From contig JADJTQ010000003.1 of the NCBI GenBank assembly GCA_016711125.1, positions 62,001 to 126,000 of the forward strand: a DNA stretch of 64,000 nt. Direction: 5' to 3'. The notes under the pieces are model-generated. The model was not told the DNA's origin. It worked only from the letters and a program-made list of their open reading frames with translations, and ran no database searches. How positions within the stretch are numbered: position 1 is the stretch's first letter; each line of letters begins with the position of its first letter. Of the stretch, positions 47,017-57,013 are shown in pieces. Origin of the DNA: Saprospiraceae bacterium. GTDB lineage: Bacteria > Bacteroidota > Bacteroidia > Chitinophagales > Saprospiraceae. The position numbers were made by a program, and so were the translations under genes.

Positions 47017-47727
47017 ATGATTAAATCAGAAGTTATAGAGCTCAGGAATAAAGTATTAGAGAAGCTCGAGCCATTTTACAAGGAGCATGGATTCAAACTT
47101 GTTAGAAAGCTCGCTAATTTCAAAAATATGGACAGTGTGGTTATGTGGGGAGAATCGTCAATCCACATTGATTCTCTCACATTTAGACCTCGTTTTAAAG
47201 TTGAAAATAGAAAGATCGGTAGTGTTCTAGCCGCTATTTTTCCTAATGTCATCGGCATCAGCATAACTATTGTAAGAAGTCAATCAATTGATTTAATCAA
47301 AGAAGTAAGTACAGAGAATTTTGAATCTGATTTTTTGATTACTCAATCAGATGGTAGCAAATCTTATTATTACAGTGTTGAAATGGATAGTAATTTAGAT
47401 CCTATTATACAAGATCATGTCAATTTTATGATTGACTTTGGTTTTCCATTTCTTGACAAACTATCTTCATTGAAAGGAATCAATGACTATATTAATTGTC
47501 GTGTTATCAGCGGCGATAGAGATTATTTTGGCTCGGAAGGTCGTCAATTTGAATTGAAGAAATATTTTGATAAAAGAGAGGTCTTAAGCGGTGTTGTTTC
47601 AGCATATCTAACCAAGAATCCAGAGATTGATGAACGATTGGAAAGGTATCGAATACTATTCGAAGGAAATGACTACATATTAGATGACGTTGAGAAGATA
47701 GTGCAATATTTTATTCATGTGACATGA
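47017..47727 (+). CDS. Candidate immunity protein for the nuclease toxin
   Basis: A 236-residue soluble protein without signal peptide or membrane segment, beginning 2 bases after the toxin stop codon. Its start (IKSEVIELRNKVLEKLEPFY with EHGFKLVRK, later VMWGESSIHIDSLTFRPRF) resembles DUF4304-like proteins, which have been proposed as immunity proteins, but I am not certain of the family. Position, cytosolic nature and equally AT-rich composition support its being the cognate inhibitor. The operon ends here; an IS256-family element follows after 117 bases. Confidence 0.6.
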   Translation: MIKSEVIELRNKVLEKLEPFYKEHGFKLVRKLANFKNMDSVVMWGESSIHIDSLTFRPRFKVENRKIGSVLAAIFPNVIGISITIVRSQSIDLIKEVSTENFESDFLITQSDGSKSYYYSVEMDSNLDPIIQDHVNFMIDFGFPFLDKLSSLKGINDYINCRVISGDRDYFGSEGRQFELKKYFDKREVLSGVVSAYLTKNPEIDERLERYRILFEGNDYILDDVEKIVQYFIHVT

Positions 47728-47890
47728 GTGGACATAGGTAGTTTTGATGAAATTTCGGGTCTCGTTCCCAATGCAATCATAGGAATTCACAAGATGATGT
47801 GTATAAATTATAGGGACCATAGAACTGGAGGTGAGGGTATACAATAAAGTGTGTCAACAAGATATTATTAAAAAAAATAAATATGTTGAC

Positions 47891-49133
47891 ATGAAAAGAA
47901 AAGAAAAACCGAGATTAGAAGATTTAGTTCCAGATGAAGCGTATCGCAGGGAGATAGAGGAAGGGTTGTATAGTGGGAAACGCTGGCTTGGACCAGGGGA
48001 GTGTTTACGGAATTGTTGCAAAGTTTTGTGGATGCAGCTCTTGAGGGAGAGATGGATCATCATTTGGAACAAGAGCATTCGGCAGGAAAGAAGAACCGGC
48101 GAAATGGATATGGTAAAAAGGATGTGAAGACGGAAGGTGGAACGCTGTCATTGAATCCACCTCGAGATCGCACAGGTAGTTTTGAACCAACCATCGTCGA
48201 AAAGCGAAGTCGGAGTCTGAAGACAGGCTTAGATGAAGTGATCCTATCAATGTATGCAAAAGGGAATAGTGTGGAAGACATACATCGACTGTTGTTTGAG
48301 ATCTATGGAGTAAAATATTCCAATAGTGCGATCAGCCTGATTACGGATCGGATCTGGCCAGATATCGTGGCATGGCAGCAACGTGCCCTGCGAGCTTGCT
48401 ATGCGATCATGTACCTGGATGGGATACATTTTCGAGTAAAAGAAGATCATAAATTTGTGAATAAGTGTGTTTATACGGTGTACGGAATAGACTGTGATGG
48501 ACACCGAGATATACTGAGGATTTATACATCGGAGAATGAAAGCGCCCATATCTGGGGTCAGATACTGGAAGACATTTCGTCACGAGGGGTACAGGATATA
48601 TTAATAAACTGTATAGATGGACTAACTGGTTTTAAAGCATCCATCAAGTGTATCCCTTGGCAACTGTGCAACGTTGTATCGTACATAAAATCAGGAATTC
48701 GGTCCGATTTGTACCGGACAAGAATAAGAAGATGATATGTGCTGATCTGCGAACAGTATATAGTAGCGCTACCGAATCACAAGCAGGTCAAGCACTAGAA
48801 AGCTTCAAAATAAAATGGGGAAAGGAGGGAGAACGAATTGCAAAACTATGGGAGAATGATTGGAGTGAATTAATGGCATTTATGGAATTTGGCACCCATA
48901 TCCGCAGAATGATCTACACGACCAATCCCGTGGAAGCAGTCCATAGAATCATTCGGAAAGTAACCAAGAGTAAAGGTGCCTGGATCAGTGAAAAATCATT
49001 AATCAAGCAGCTGTACCTGACCTTAATGAATCAGCAAAAATCATGGAATAGAAAAGCTTTCCATTGGAAGGCCATTCAATTAGAATTATTAGATAAATTT
49101 GGAGAGCGCTACGGTCGATGGGTATCCCAATGA
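47891..49133 (+). pseudogene. IS256-family (Mutator) transposase, two frameshifts
   Basis: A DDE transposase of about 410 residues spread over three frames. Part 1 (ATG 47891) reads KPRLEDLVPDEAYRREIEEG to LGPG; part 2 continues VFTELLQSFVDAALEGEMDH, with the NGYGKK and YLDGIHFRVKEDHKFVNK motifs (Asp of the triad), to DGLTGFKASIK; part 3 resumes VYPLATVQRCIVHKIRNSVR, with RMIYTTNPVEAVHRIIRKVT, to 49133. Shift 1 is one G missing at GGGG 47996-47999; shift 2 is one base near 48647. As written no functional transposase is made. Confidence 0.85.
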
Positions 49134-49140
49134 CCGCCTC

Positions 49141-49194
49141 GCAGAGGGAGGGAATTCAGTCGCCCTACGGGCTCCTTCCATTCCCTCCCTCTGC
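49141..49194. repeat. Strong hairpin at the 3' end of the IS256 element
   Basis: GCAGAGGGAGGGAA (49141-49154) and TTCCCTCCCTCTGC (49181-49194) form a perfect 14-base-pair stem just after the transposase stop. It could terminate transcription leaving the element. Inside the loop, GCCC and GGGC around 49162-49172 can pair too. Confidence 0.6.
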
Positions 49195-49288
49195 AGGAGA
49201 AAGAAATCAATGACACACTTTAATGGATACTCCCTGGAGGTATAAAAAGAAGGCCTACGGACCTAATCAAACCAGAATAGGACGATGC

Positions 49289-50527
49289 TCATTCTGCTTT
49301 CATTATTTTTAGATCCCCTTCCTTTTGTATCTGAATAGTAGGTACATCACTAAGATCCATAACCTGGCCCTTGACACCAATTACTTTATTCATATAGTAG
49401 GCCTGGGGATCACCAGCGAAATGAACCAAGTCTTCTTTTTTAATGAAGAAAGAAAAAATATGGTTGGGAAAACGTTTATCCAGATTAAACCATAAATTAC
49501 CCGATTTGGTATAACTGCTGCTCACTACTTTACCGCACACAATAATCTTCTTTTTATTACCTGCATAAAGTTTTGCTTGTACGGTGTTAATGTGGCCGGG
49601 AGGTAATAGTACGGGTGACATGGGTTCGTAGCCGAGCTCTTCGAGAGAGCCAAGCCAGTGGGTTGGATCGACCTCTTTTTCGATATCGGCTTCGTCCTCA
49701 ATTTTATTAAAAAAATCTAAGCCAGTAAGTGCTTCGATAGCATCGATACTGCGTACGTGGTACCCTGCCGAAAATGCCACCGCCTGATTGGGCATTAAAA
49801 ATCCGATCCCTTTTTTTCTCTCAAGATCCAGTAACACCTTGTAATAGTGCTCAGGAATGGTCACCTGATTGAGGCTATTTTCCAGGACCTTCAGATCATC
49901 CTTTAACACCGGCCCGGTGACCACATAGAGCTGTGTCCCGGGATGATTGATCACATAAGCCCTGACATACATTTCCAAATCGGCCCAACCGCCCCGGTTT
50001 AATTCACCAAGCTGAGGAGTCATATTCGAGTAATAAAAGGTTTCTGAAAGCGCCCTAGCTGACCAGCGAAAATCAGCCGACGGTGCCAGATGGGCCCGGT
50101 CATATCCATGACCTAAAAATTCGATGGAACCATCCCGCTTGATTTCCTTCTGATAATAGTCGTCGTCTACCGTAGAGCCAGTGGCCACCAAAGTATCCGC
50201 ACGAAAATCATTAGTTCTCATGACAGTGCCGGTTATGATGTCAGGTAAAATGATGTGGGCCACCCATTTGGCTTGTTCATGCTGTTCGTCGTATTCCAGC
50301 ATCATAGCATTATGAGTGATGAATTCAGCCGACGGTAATCCGACTGCCAGCAGGTCCCTGCGTATCATTTGAAATTTGACTTCCTCGATCTCTCCCTCAC
50401 CCTGGACCCGTTCGACATCCAGATCCTCGAGATGGGATTGAAGATTATCCAGATCCTTTTCCAGGCTTTGGCCATGGATTATGCTAGCCAGGCAAAGAAA
50501 GAGAACCACAGATAGCTTGTTGGTCAT
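49289..50527 (-). CDS. Secreted DNA/RNA non-specific endonuclease with OB-like tail
   Basis: A 412-residue exported nuclease. I use the ATG at 50527, which gives a clean signal peptide (NKLSVVLFLCLASIIHG); the frame could be extended to 50659. The NUC/endonuclease G domain shows DRAHLAPSADFRWS (the DRGH-type metal site, with Ala for Gly) and SNMTPQLGELNRGGW (the catalytic Asn). The C-terminal 90 residues (IIVCGKVVSSSYTKSGNLWF) look like a nucleic-acid-binding OB fold. It is monocistronic and convergent with the toxin/IS region. It is probably for nutrient scavenging or killing; no immunity gene is seen next to it. Confidence 0.8.
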   Translation of the reverse strand: MTNKLSVVLFLCLASIIHGQSLEKDLDNLQSHLEDLDVERVQGEGEIEEVKFQMIRRDLLAVGLPSAEFITHNAMMLEYDEQHEQAKWVAHIILPDIITGTVMRTNDFRADTLVATGSTVDDDYYQKEIKRDGSIEFLGHGYDRAHLAPSADFRWSARALSETFYYSNMTPQLGELNRGGWADLEMYVRAYVINHPGTQLYVVTGPVLKDDLKVLENSLNQVTIPEHYYKVLLDLERKKGIGFLMPNQAVAFSAGYHVRSIDAIEALTGLDFFNKIEDEADIEKEVDPTHWLGSLEELGYEPMSPVLLPPGHINTVQAKLYAGNKKKIIVCGKVVSSSYTKSGNLWFNLDKRFPNHIFSFFIKKEDLVHFAGDPQAYYMNKVIGVKGQVMDLSDVPTIQIQKEGDLKIMKAE

Positions 50528-51174
50528 AGTATTTATGTGTTCGTTTTGTAAGATACAGAATAATCTATTTTTCGATGTTAAAGTGATGGGAGCAGAAAGG
50601 TGTATGAAGGCACCTCTGTGTAAAAAATATCGCAGATATTTCATGCTGTCAGTGATCATGGTATCATCTCAAATATTCAAGTCACTTCCTTCAAAAATCG
50701 AGATGGTAAATTCCCATGTTTCGAGTAAAGAGATAATCCAATGAAACCTGTGCATTTTCAATTAATAAAAACGGACTATGAAACCTGATTTAGAATTTTT
50801 TGCAGGAATGGGTAAAGTAAGTCAGGGATTTGATTTATGTTGGGTAATTGAAAGAGGGCATGACTGTAATTGGTGCCACTTCGATTCACGTACCAGTGTT
50901 TTGAATGAAGGGGCATCAGGCAGGCGTAAGACGGATTTCACCGGCCCGGAGATCAAGTATTTTGGATCTGGCCTTGCCTGTAGGGTGCCATGACGGCTAA
51001 TGCGACAGAGCTGAGTCAGTCCGGTTCTAGCAGATAAAAACTATACGAAAGCTGCTTGGATAGCATGGCCAAATACTTTACCTTTTCCATAGCTAAGGCA
51101 GTGGCTATGACAGAGTTCATTTGAAAAGCAGTGAAGACAAACGAATTTATGCGGAATAGATAAAATCTTGATCG
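50528..51174. other. Intergenic region without a convincing gene
   Basis: About 650 bases. One 71-codon frame on the plus strand (50778-50993) contains NWCHFDSRTSVLNEGASG and resembles nothing I know; the sequence around it looks like decayed coding DNA. No repeat or hairpin stands out. Confidence 0.3.
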
Positions 51175-51942
51175 ATGGAAAGATTACTAGAGATAGGATT
51201 TATTAAAGTGGGGCATTGGGCTTCAAGAGAAGACAAGATGATTTGTAATTTAGATTCTCACCACTCAAACAAAAGCATTCTATATAGTTTCATCAGCAAT
51301 GGTGAAGTTAAGTACATCGGCAAGACAATTATGTCTTTGTCAAGAAGGATGTATGGATATCAGAATCCAGGGAAATCGCAATCCACAAACATTAGGGTAA
51401 ATGAAAAGATCAAGGACTGTATTGCAGTTGGTGAAGCAGTTGATATATTCATTCTCGTTGATAACGGACTTCTAAAATTTGGCAATTTTCAAATTAACCT
51501 GGCGGCTGGTTTGGAAGATACAATGATCTATGAGATTAGTCCCGACTGGAACTTCAATGGGAAAAGTAAAATCGAGGAAGATGATGATAGCAGCATTGAT
51601 GAAACCACTGATTTGGAAAGATCGGATCAAAGTGTAATAACAATTGAATCATTTGAAATAACTTTAGGCAAGGCATATTATAATCAGGGTTTTTTCAATG
51701 TCAAAATGGAATACTCCGATCTCTTCGGTGGTGATAGGTCAGAAATTCAAATCCAACTTGGGGAAAATAAAGATTTGTTGCGAGGTTACGTTAATAGAAC
51801 TGCAAATATGAATGGGACTCCAAGAATAATGATTGGAAAGCGCTTCGCCGAGTGGATACAATCGAGATTTGAAATTGGAGACGTAATCAATGTAGATATT
51901 CTAACTCCATCACTCATCAAGTTAAATGGGTCATTAAAGTGA
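51175..51942 (+). CDS. GIY-YIG nuclease-domain protein
   Basis: A 255-residue protein. Residues about 36-95 fit a GIY-YIG domain: ILYSFISNGEVKYIGKTIMS followed by RMYGYQNPG, i.e. a Y-S-F / Y-I-G pair with the conserved Arg in the next helix (LSRRMY); the late metal-binding Glu could be that of EDTMIYE. An acidic linker (EEDDDSSIDETTDLE, about residues 135-150) leads to a C-terminal beta-rich domain (IQIQLGENKDLLRGY; PRIMIGKRFAEWIQSRF). It stands alone beside the restriction locus and could be an accessory restriction nuclease, but the operon direction is opposite. Confidence 0.6.
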   Translation: MERLLEIGFIKVGHWASREDKMICNLDSHHSNKSILYSFISNGEVKYIGKTIMSLSRRMYGYQNPGKSQSTNIRVNEKIKDCIAVGEAVDIFILVDNGLLKFGNFQINLAAGLEDTMIYEISPDWNFNGKSKIEEDDDSSIDETTDLERSDQSVITIESFEITLGKAYYNQGFFNVKMEYSDLFGGDRSEIQIQLGENKDLLRGYVNRTANMNGTPRIMIGKRFAEWIQSRFEIGDVINVDILTPSLIKLNGSLK

Positions 51943-52009
51943 TACCCCTCAATTTCAGCTATGCATTGCAACGAAATTCATCCACTGATTGGCGATTGTG
52001 TTATGAATC

Positions 52010-55000
52010 TCACCCTACATCCGCATTTGTATTGATCTGATCAAGAAGACTAATGATCTTCCCTGCAACATCGTCCTCAAATAGTCCGATCAAGCCTTCA
52101 TCGTTGGCCTCTGTAAAGGGAGGTTCAAACAATAGATTTTTGTCAATCGTGCCATTGCGGTTCAGATGCTGGATGATGTTATCTAAGAATTTTATTTGAT
52201 CTGCTCTCAAGTTTCCGGATTGAAGAAACTCGGCAAACTGAGCTTGAGCCGCCCTGGATATCGAGACCGACAATGCTGCGGATGAAAACTCCCAATGGCT
52301 GATCGCCGTATACTTCCTTATAGTGATCATAGGTGCCTCGCTCCCCACCATCAAAAAGAATTCGCTGCAACTCCCTAATCTCAGCATCGGTGATAGACTG
52401 ATTGGTATTGAGCTTGGAAATGGTGATGTGGTGTTTATGCTCCCGGATAAATTTTTCTACCCGCCTCTTGTAGATAGCACTGCTGGTGGGCATGGCTATC
52501 GGCTCAGCGGTGTTGCCGGTAGTGAAGACGTCTGAATCTTCGATATCGATGTACGACCGGAGACGGGTGTTTTCGTCGAGATATTGTACGAGCTCCCGAA
52601 TCTCGAGCCGGATCTCTTCCATTTTGCGTAACCGGAGTCCTTTGTAGAAGTCGGGATTTTGCAGTGCCTCTATCAATGGTTTTGATCGCTCTACCTGAGG
52701 AATACTATATTTCTTGCCCAATTTTTCTGCAATGGCGATTACATTTTCCTGGTACGCTCTTTCGGTATCAAGCAGCAGTAAGTTGGCTTGCATCATCTTT
52801 AGCATCATCAGGTCAAATCGACGTGCCTTTTCATTGATGGATTCGGGTATGGGTAAGTGCGAAAGATGCTCTTCGATGATGTGGATACTCTCTGCATCTA
52901 GCTGATCCCAACGTTCCCGTTTTCGAAGGCGTCGACATATTCGCGGTTCATTTGTACTTCAAAACGCTCCTTGACCAGCCCAGTGATAGACTTGTAAAGC
53001 ATATCGATCAACTTGGTGGCCAGGTCCATATCTTCCGGCTCACCGGTTTCTTGCAATAGCCTGGCTACTGAAAGTCGGGTGATGAAAATGCGCTGGGTGA
53101 TTGGTTTGGTCAGATTTCCCTCAGCGAGATGCTTTTGTTCGTCAAAAAATTCAAAATTGCCACAAACATCAAAGATCAGGAAGTGTGTTTTAGGCTCTCC
53201 AGGGCCGTAGACATCTGGGCATAAGCGGGTACCCCGACCAATCATTTGCCAAAACTTCGCGTATGATCGCACCGCCTTAAAAAACACCAGATTAAGTACC
53301 CGGGGAGCATCGATACCGGTGTCCATCATGTCTACCGAAACCGCTATTTGAGGTAAGTTTTCTTTGTGATGATCGCAAAAAGCAAGGATCAGGCTTTGGG
53401 CATGCGATACTTTATTATGGATGACTTCGAGAAATTTGGCGGGATAGTGTTGATACCGATTATAAAAACATTCATGGATAAACTCTGCATGGGGCTGATT
53501 GGCTGCAAAAATGATGGTTCGGCCAATTTTATCTCCACCCTCAATTTTCAATCCCTGGTCCATCAGGGCATCGAGAATCTTATTGACAGTGTCTTTGTTA
53601 AAAAGCCAGCGATTAAGTGCGGCATTACCGATATAGTCCGGGAAAAGGCCCGTGGCATCATCGCGAAATTCCTCTTCATATTTCGCCTTATCTTCTTCAG
53701 AGAGTTCTTTGTATTTGATGCCCTCTCTCAAAAAGCCTGTGGTGAGGTTGATGTTTTTGAAGGGGGTGAGATAGCCACTGTTGACGGCATCATCCAGTTC
53801 GTAGGCAAAGGTCGGATTGCCATCGCCGCAATCAAATAGCTCATAGGTGTTGTGATCGATCTCTTTTTTAGGAGTCGCTGTCAGGCCTAGTAAAAGGGAA
53901 TCAAAGTATTCAAAGATCACCCCATATTTGTTATAAACCGAGCGGTGCGCTTCATCGACGATGATCAAGTCAAAATGGCCAACCCCATAAAACCGTTCAT
54001 CTTCCAATTTTTCACCATCTATTTTATTGATGATGGACTGATACGTGCTGAATACCAGGCGGGTGGTGTTGTTTTCTTTTTCATGGGTGAGATCAATCGA
54101 AGAGAGCTCGGGTAAATTGTGAGAAAATGCGTTTTGTGCCTGCGTCACCAGTGCAGTCCGGTCAGCCAGAAAAAGTCCTCGTTTGATCCAGTTGTTTTTG
54201 AAGAGAACATCAACCATCGACGCAGCAGTGCGTGTCTTGCCACTACCGGTGGCCATGACCAGCAGCGCATTCCTTTTGGCACCCTTGAGTTTTACTGAAG
54301 CTACTGACGCTGTGGGCAGCTCAAGTTTGGTCAGCATGGCTGCGCCTGAGTCGTCGACCACCAATGATTCCATCATCCGCTGGATACCTTCGATCTGATA
54401 AGGTCTATTGGTGATGGCTTGGTCGATAGTGGCTTTGCGAATATCTTTTCGTGACTTTCTTCGTTGGATCGTCCATTGCAGCTCATCCTTGGTGTAAAAG
54501 CCAAAGACCCTTCTTGGCAGGCTATAAAAGGCATCATCCCAGATGTAAGTACTGTAGCCATTAGTGAAAAAGATCAGTGGTCGTTGACCCGATTGCTGCT
54601 CAAGGCAATTGGCATAGAGCGAAGCTTGGTGACGTCCCTGTACTGGATCGGCCGTGGTACGTTTGGCCTCGATGATAGCGAGTGGAAGGCCATTGTCGTC
54701 CCATAGCACATGGTCGATATATCCATTTCCCTGAGGATTGTTTGGAGTGATGGGCATGCCTGACACCGGATATTCGATCTCTCGACCCGGTCGCAGTTGA
54801 GTCCATCCGGCTTCCCGAAGCAGGAAGTCGATAATGTGCTTTCGGGTTTCGGCTTCGTTAAATTGAAGCGATATTTTTTGATCGCGGCTTGCCTTTTGTT
54901 CCTCGAGGATTTGCTTCTCTCGCTCTTGCTGTTCGAAATATGCTTTGGAGGCAGATTCTGATCGCTGGGCGGCCTCTAGCTGTTCCGCAAATTTCTTTTT

Positions 55001-55507
55001 TAAATCCTCAATTTCGGTCTGCAGTCTTTCTTGTTCTTTCCTTGCTTCGTCCTGAAGCTCTTTCATCCGTTTTTTCTCAGAACCAACTTTTGGAATTAAG
55101 GTCTGATCGAAGGCTCCCGGTAGTACCGGTGCCCGATCGGCATAGAGATTGGCAAACCATTTTAGAAAGTCAAACAAGTATTGCGTGCTGATCAGGGCAT
55201 CCTGGCTACTCACCAACTTGCCATAGTGCGCACCCAGATTGCCAATCTTTCGGACGATATACAATGGGTCGTTAAATTCCGAGCGGATCATCTCTCTAAA
55301 GCTCGGCTCGCGAAGTAGATTGGCCAGATTGAGGTCATAAGGCATCTCCAAATGTTCAATCTCATAGATGGTATGCACTGCTTCTTCCAGAGCCAATCGG
55401 TTATAATGAGCAGTCGACTTGGGTTCGGTAAATACGCGACCTTCTGCTTTTACCATCTTGTGATAAAGCGACGGATAACATTCCCGGAGAAAGTCGAAGT
55501 TGCTCAT
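52010..55507 (-). pseudogene. hsdR: Type I restriction enzyme R subunit (HsdR), two frameshifts
   Basis: ATP-dependent translocase and nuclease, about 1160 residues in three frames. The first (52898-55507) has a DUF4145-like N-domain, coiled coil, HSDR_N nuclease (YIDHVLWDDNGLPLAIIEAK: D..E-A-K), Walker A ATGSGKT, DEAH box (IIVDEAHRS) and motif VI (QMIGRGTRL). The second (to about 52260) and third (52010-) are the C-terminal region (ESINEKARRFDLMMLKMMQA; FAEFLQSGNLRADQIKFLDN). One base is missing near 52917, and one is shifted near 52256. All motor motifs are intact, so a single-read error is plausible. The 3' position after the NTase gene (ATGA overlap) marks the operon end. Confidence 0.88.
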
Positions 55508-56193
55508 TTGATAAGCCGTTTGATGTTTGATGCCAAATCATCGATTGCCTGATCACCAAAATAGTTCGGGCTCAATTGTGTGCGTACTGATTCGTGCAAA
55601 AAAGCCTCATCTTGGATCATTGATCTAAATATACCCAGATACGCCATTTTGGTCTCTATATTCAGTTCTGAAATATCCTGCCATTCTTTGGTACCTACCA
55701 TGATTTTTACCATATCTTCAAAATCCTGACTCCATCTCCAATCTATGCCACCATCCCGATTTTTTAAAGCCTCCCATTTTGTTAAGAGAAAATAGGACAC
55801 CGGTAGCCGATACACCGATATTCCATCGAGCTCGATCAACTCTCTAAACGGATAGGCTCTTTGATACCATACATTGCTAAACCCCCAAAGTTTGTCATCC
55901 AAGGGCATTATATCTACAATTATATCTTCAAATGTCCACCGACAAATGACTCGACTAAATGCATCTTCCCGAAAACCCAGTGCCCTTAATCGATCCTGGA
56001 TTTGAGCAAATTGACCATATGTTGCCATTTCTATAATGACATCAATATCATCTGTAGGACGATGATCGGGTATTTGGGTCTCATCTCCATAAAGGGAGAC
56101 TGCAGCGCCACCCACAAACACCACTTGTTCATTGAGTTCTTCCAGGGCGATGGCGATTGCCTTTATTCTAGCTCGATTGATCTGATGGCTCAT
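55504..56193 (-). CDS. AbiEii-like nucleotidyltransferase
   Basis: A 229-residue protein with the nucleotidyltransferase fold: VVFVGGAAVSLYGDE (G-G-A/S motif), then RPTDDIDVIIEMATYGQF (D-x-D metal pair) and IIVDIMPLDD. Such proteins serve as AbiEii/MenT-type toxins or as DUF6036 enzymes. I take the ATG at 56193 since the 59 residues before it look non-coding. It overlaps hsdR by the bases ATGA and overlaps the upstream winged-helix gene by 26 bases, so it is translated from the restriction operon. A toxin-antitoxin role with the winged-helix protein is inference. Confidence 0.75.
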   Translation of the reverse strand: MSHQINRARIKAIAIALEELNEQVVFVGGAAVSLYGDETQIPDHRPTDDIDVIIEMATYGQFAQIQDRLRALGFREDAFSRVICRWTFEDIIVDIMPLDDKLWGFSNVWYQRAYPFRELIELDGISVYRLPVSYFLLTKWEALKNRDGGIDWRWSQDFEDMVKIMVGTKEWQDISELNIETKMAYLGIFRSMIQDEAFLHESVRTQLSPNYFGDQAIDDLASNIKRLIK

Positions 56194-56683
56194 GGTGCTT
56201 AAGCATGGTTTCGAGTTGATTGAAAGCCAGTTTTTTTTCTCTTGAGTTGCCGACCCGAATGGCATCGATACAAGCCAGTGCCTGGTACAGCTTGGGCTCA
56301 TCAAAAACGAATAACGGAACACTTTCATACAATGGACTGACCTGCTGTCCGAAATGCTCACCGCGATCACTGCGCCATACGTACTTCTTTGAGGTTTGTT
56401 GAGAAGCTTGGATGTTGGCTGTCAAAATACCTCGGGCTTCGCTCCCTACCTCAGCAGGAAAAACCAAATGAATGGCATAAAAAACGAAATCCAAAAGGCT
56501 TTGCACCATGATCTTGCTTTGATCCTGGCTTAGCAGGCCGAGGCCTTTCAAGCGTTTGACGGCATAAGAAACCGCTGCCGGACTCAGATGGAGTCTACGG
56601 GCAATGTCTTTTTGATAAACCGGGCCTTTATCTTCAAGGACCATCATTAACAGTATGAGCACATCTTGTGGGTACAATCCCAT
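56168..56683 (-). CDS. Winged-helix regulator paired with the nucleotidyltransferase
   Basis: A 171-residue protein. Its N-terminal 60 residues are a MarR/ArsR-type winged helix (VLILLMMVLEDKGPVYQKDI; ARRLHLSPAAVSYAVKRL as recognition helix). The C-terminal 110 residues (FVFYAIHLVFPAEVGSEARG, VPLFVFDEPKLYQALACIDA) are a conserved effector or partner domain often fused to such helices in front of nucleotidyltransferases. It could be the antitoxin/autorepressor of an AbiE-like pair and possibly controls hsdR. The overlap with the next gene is 26 bases. No operator was identified. Confidence 0.7.
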   Translation of the reverse strand: MGLYPQDVLILLMMVLEDKGPVYQKDIARRLHLSPAAVSYAVKRLKGLGLLSQDQSKIMVQSLLDFVFYAIHLVFPAEVGSEARGILTANIQASQQTSKKYVWRSDRGEHFGQQVSPLYESVPLFVFDEPKLYQALACIDAIRVGNSREKKLAFNQLETMLKHHEPSDQSS

Positions 56684-56790
56684 ATCAATATCAATTATCG
56701 CGATTCACGATTCATGAATCATGAATTGTGAATATCCAATTTATTTCTCACATAAGCAATACCAGATTTCAATGAACATGTTTCGACAAA

Positions 56791-57008
56791 TAAACCCATT
56801 GGTCACGTTGTCCCCCTTGAGGGGGCAAGGGGGTGGACTTTTCTTGGCACATCGCTCGTTCCTGTTCAGGTCATCAATTTTGAATATCCCAACTCCATTC
56901 TTTCATTGGACATACGCCGTTTTTCCACCCCCTACCCCCTCGAGGGGGATAATTTTTGCTAACCCTCGGCCACGTTTGGTCTCCCTTGATAGGGTTAGGT
57001 GGACTTTT
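56791..57008. repeat. GC-rich CCCCCTTGAGGGGG repeats, left block
   Basis: A unit of the form CACGTTGTCCCCCTTGAGGG... recurs here (around 56804, and in altered form near 56925 and 56970), interspersed with short coding-like shadows. The same unit occurs at 57452-57523 and 58908-59064. The units are palindromic (CCCCCTTGAGGGGG) and, in Bacteroidota, typically flank DUF559-type genes as here. Confidence 0.7.
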
Positions 57009-57013
57009 CTTCT

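Larger units (their letters stand above)
47845..49222 (+). mobile_element. IS256-family insertion sequence
   Basis: A 1378-base element bounded by the inverted repeat TAAAGTGTGTCA (47845-47856) and TGACACACTTTA (49211-49222), with one transposase gene between. The size suits the IS256 family. No clear target duplication is visible beside the ends as drawn; the exact outer bases could extend by one or two. It lies directly behind the immunity gene. Confidence 0.8.

Noticed and set aside
47891..49133. Programmed frameshift in the IS256-family transposase
   Set aside because: IS256 elements normally have a single open frame; two separate shifts at ordinary runs fit damage or sequencing error better.
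50778..50993. 71-codon plus-strand frame in the nuclease/GIY-YIG gap
   Set aside because: No similarity to a known family and no coupling with neighbours; kept only as a note in the intergenic entry.
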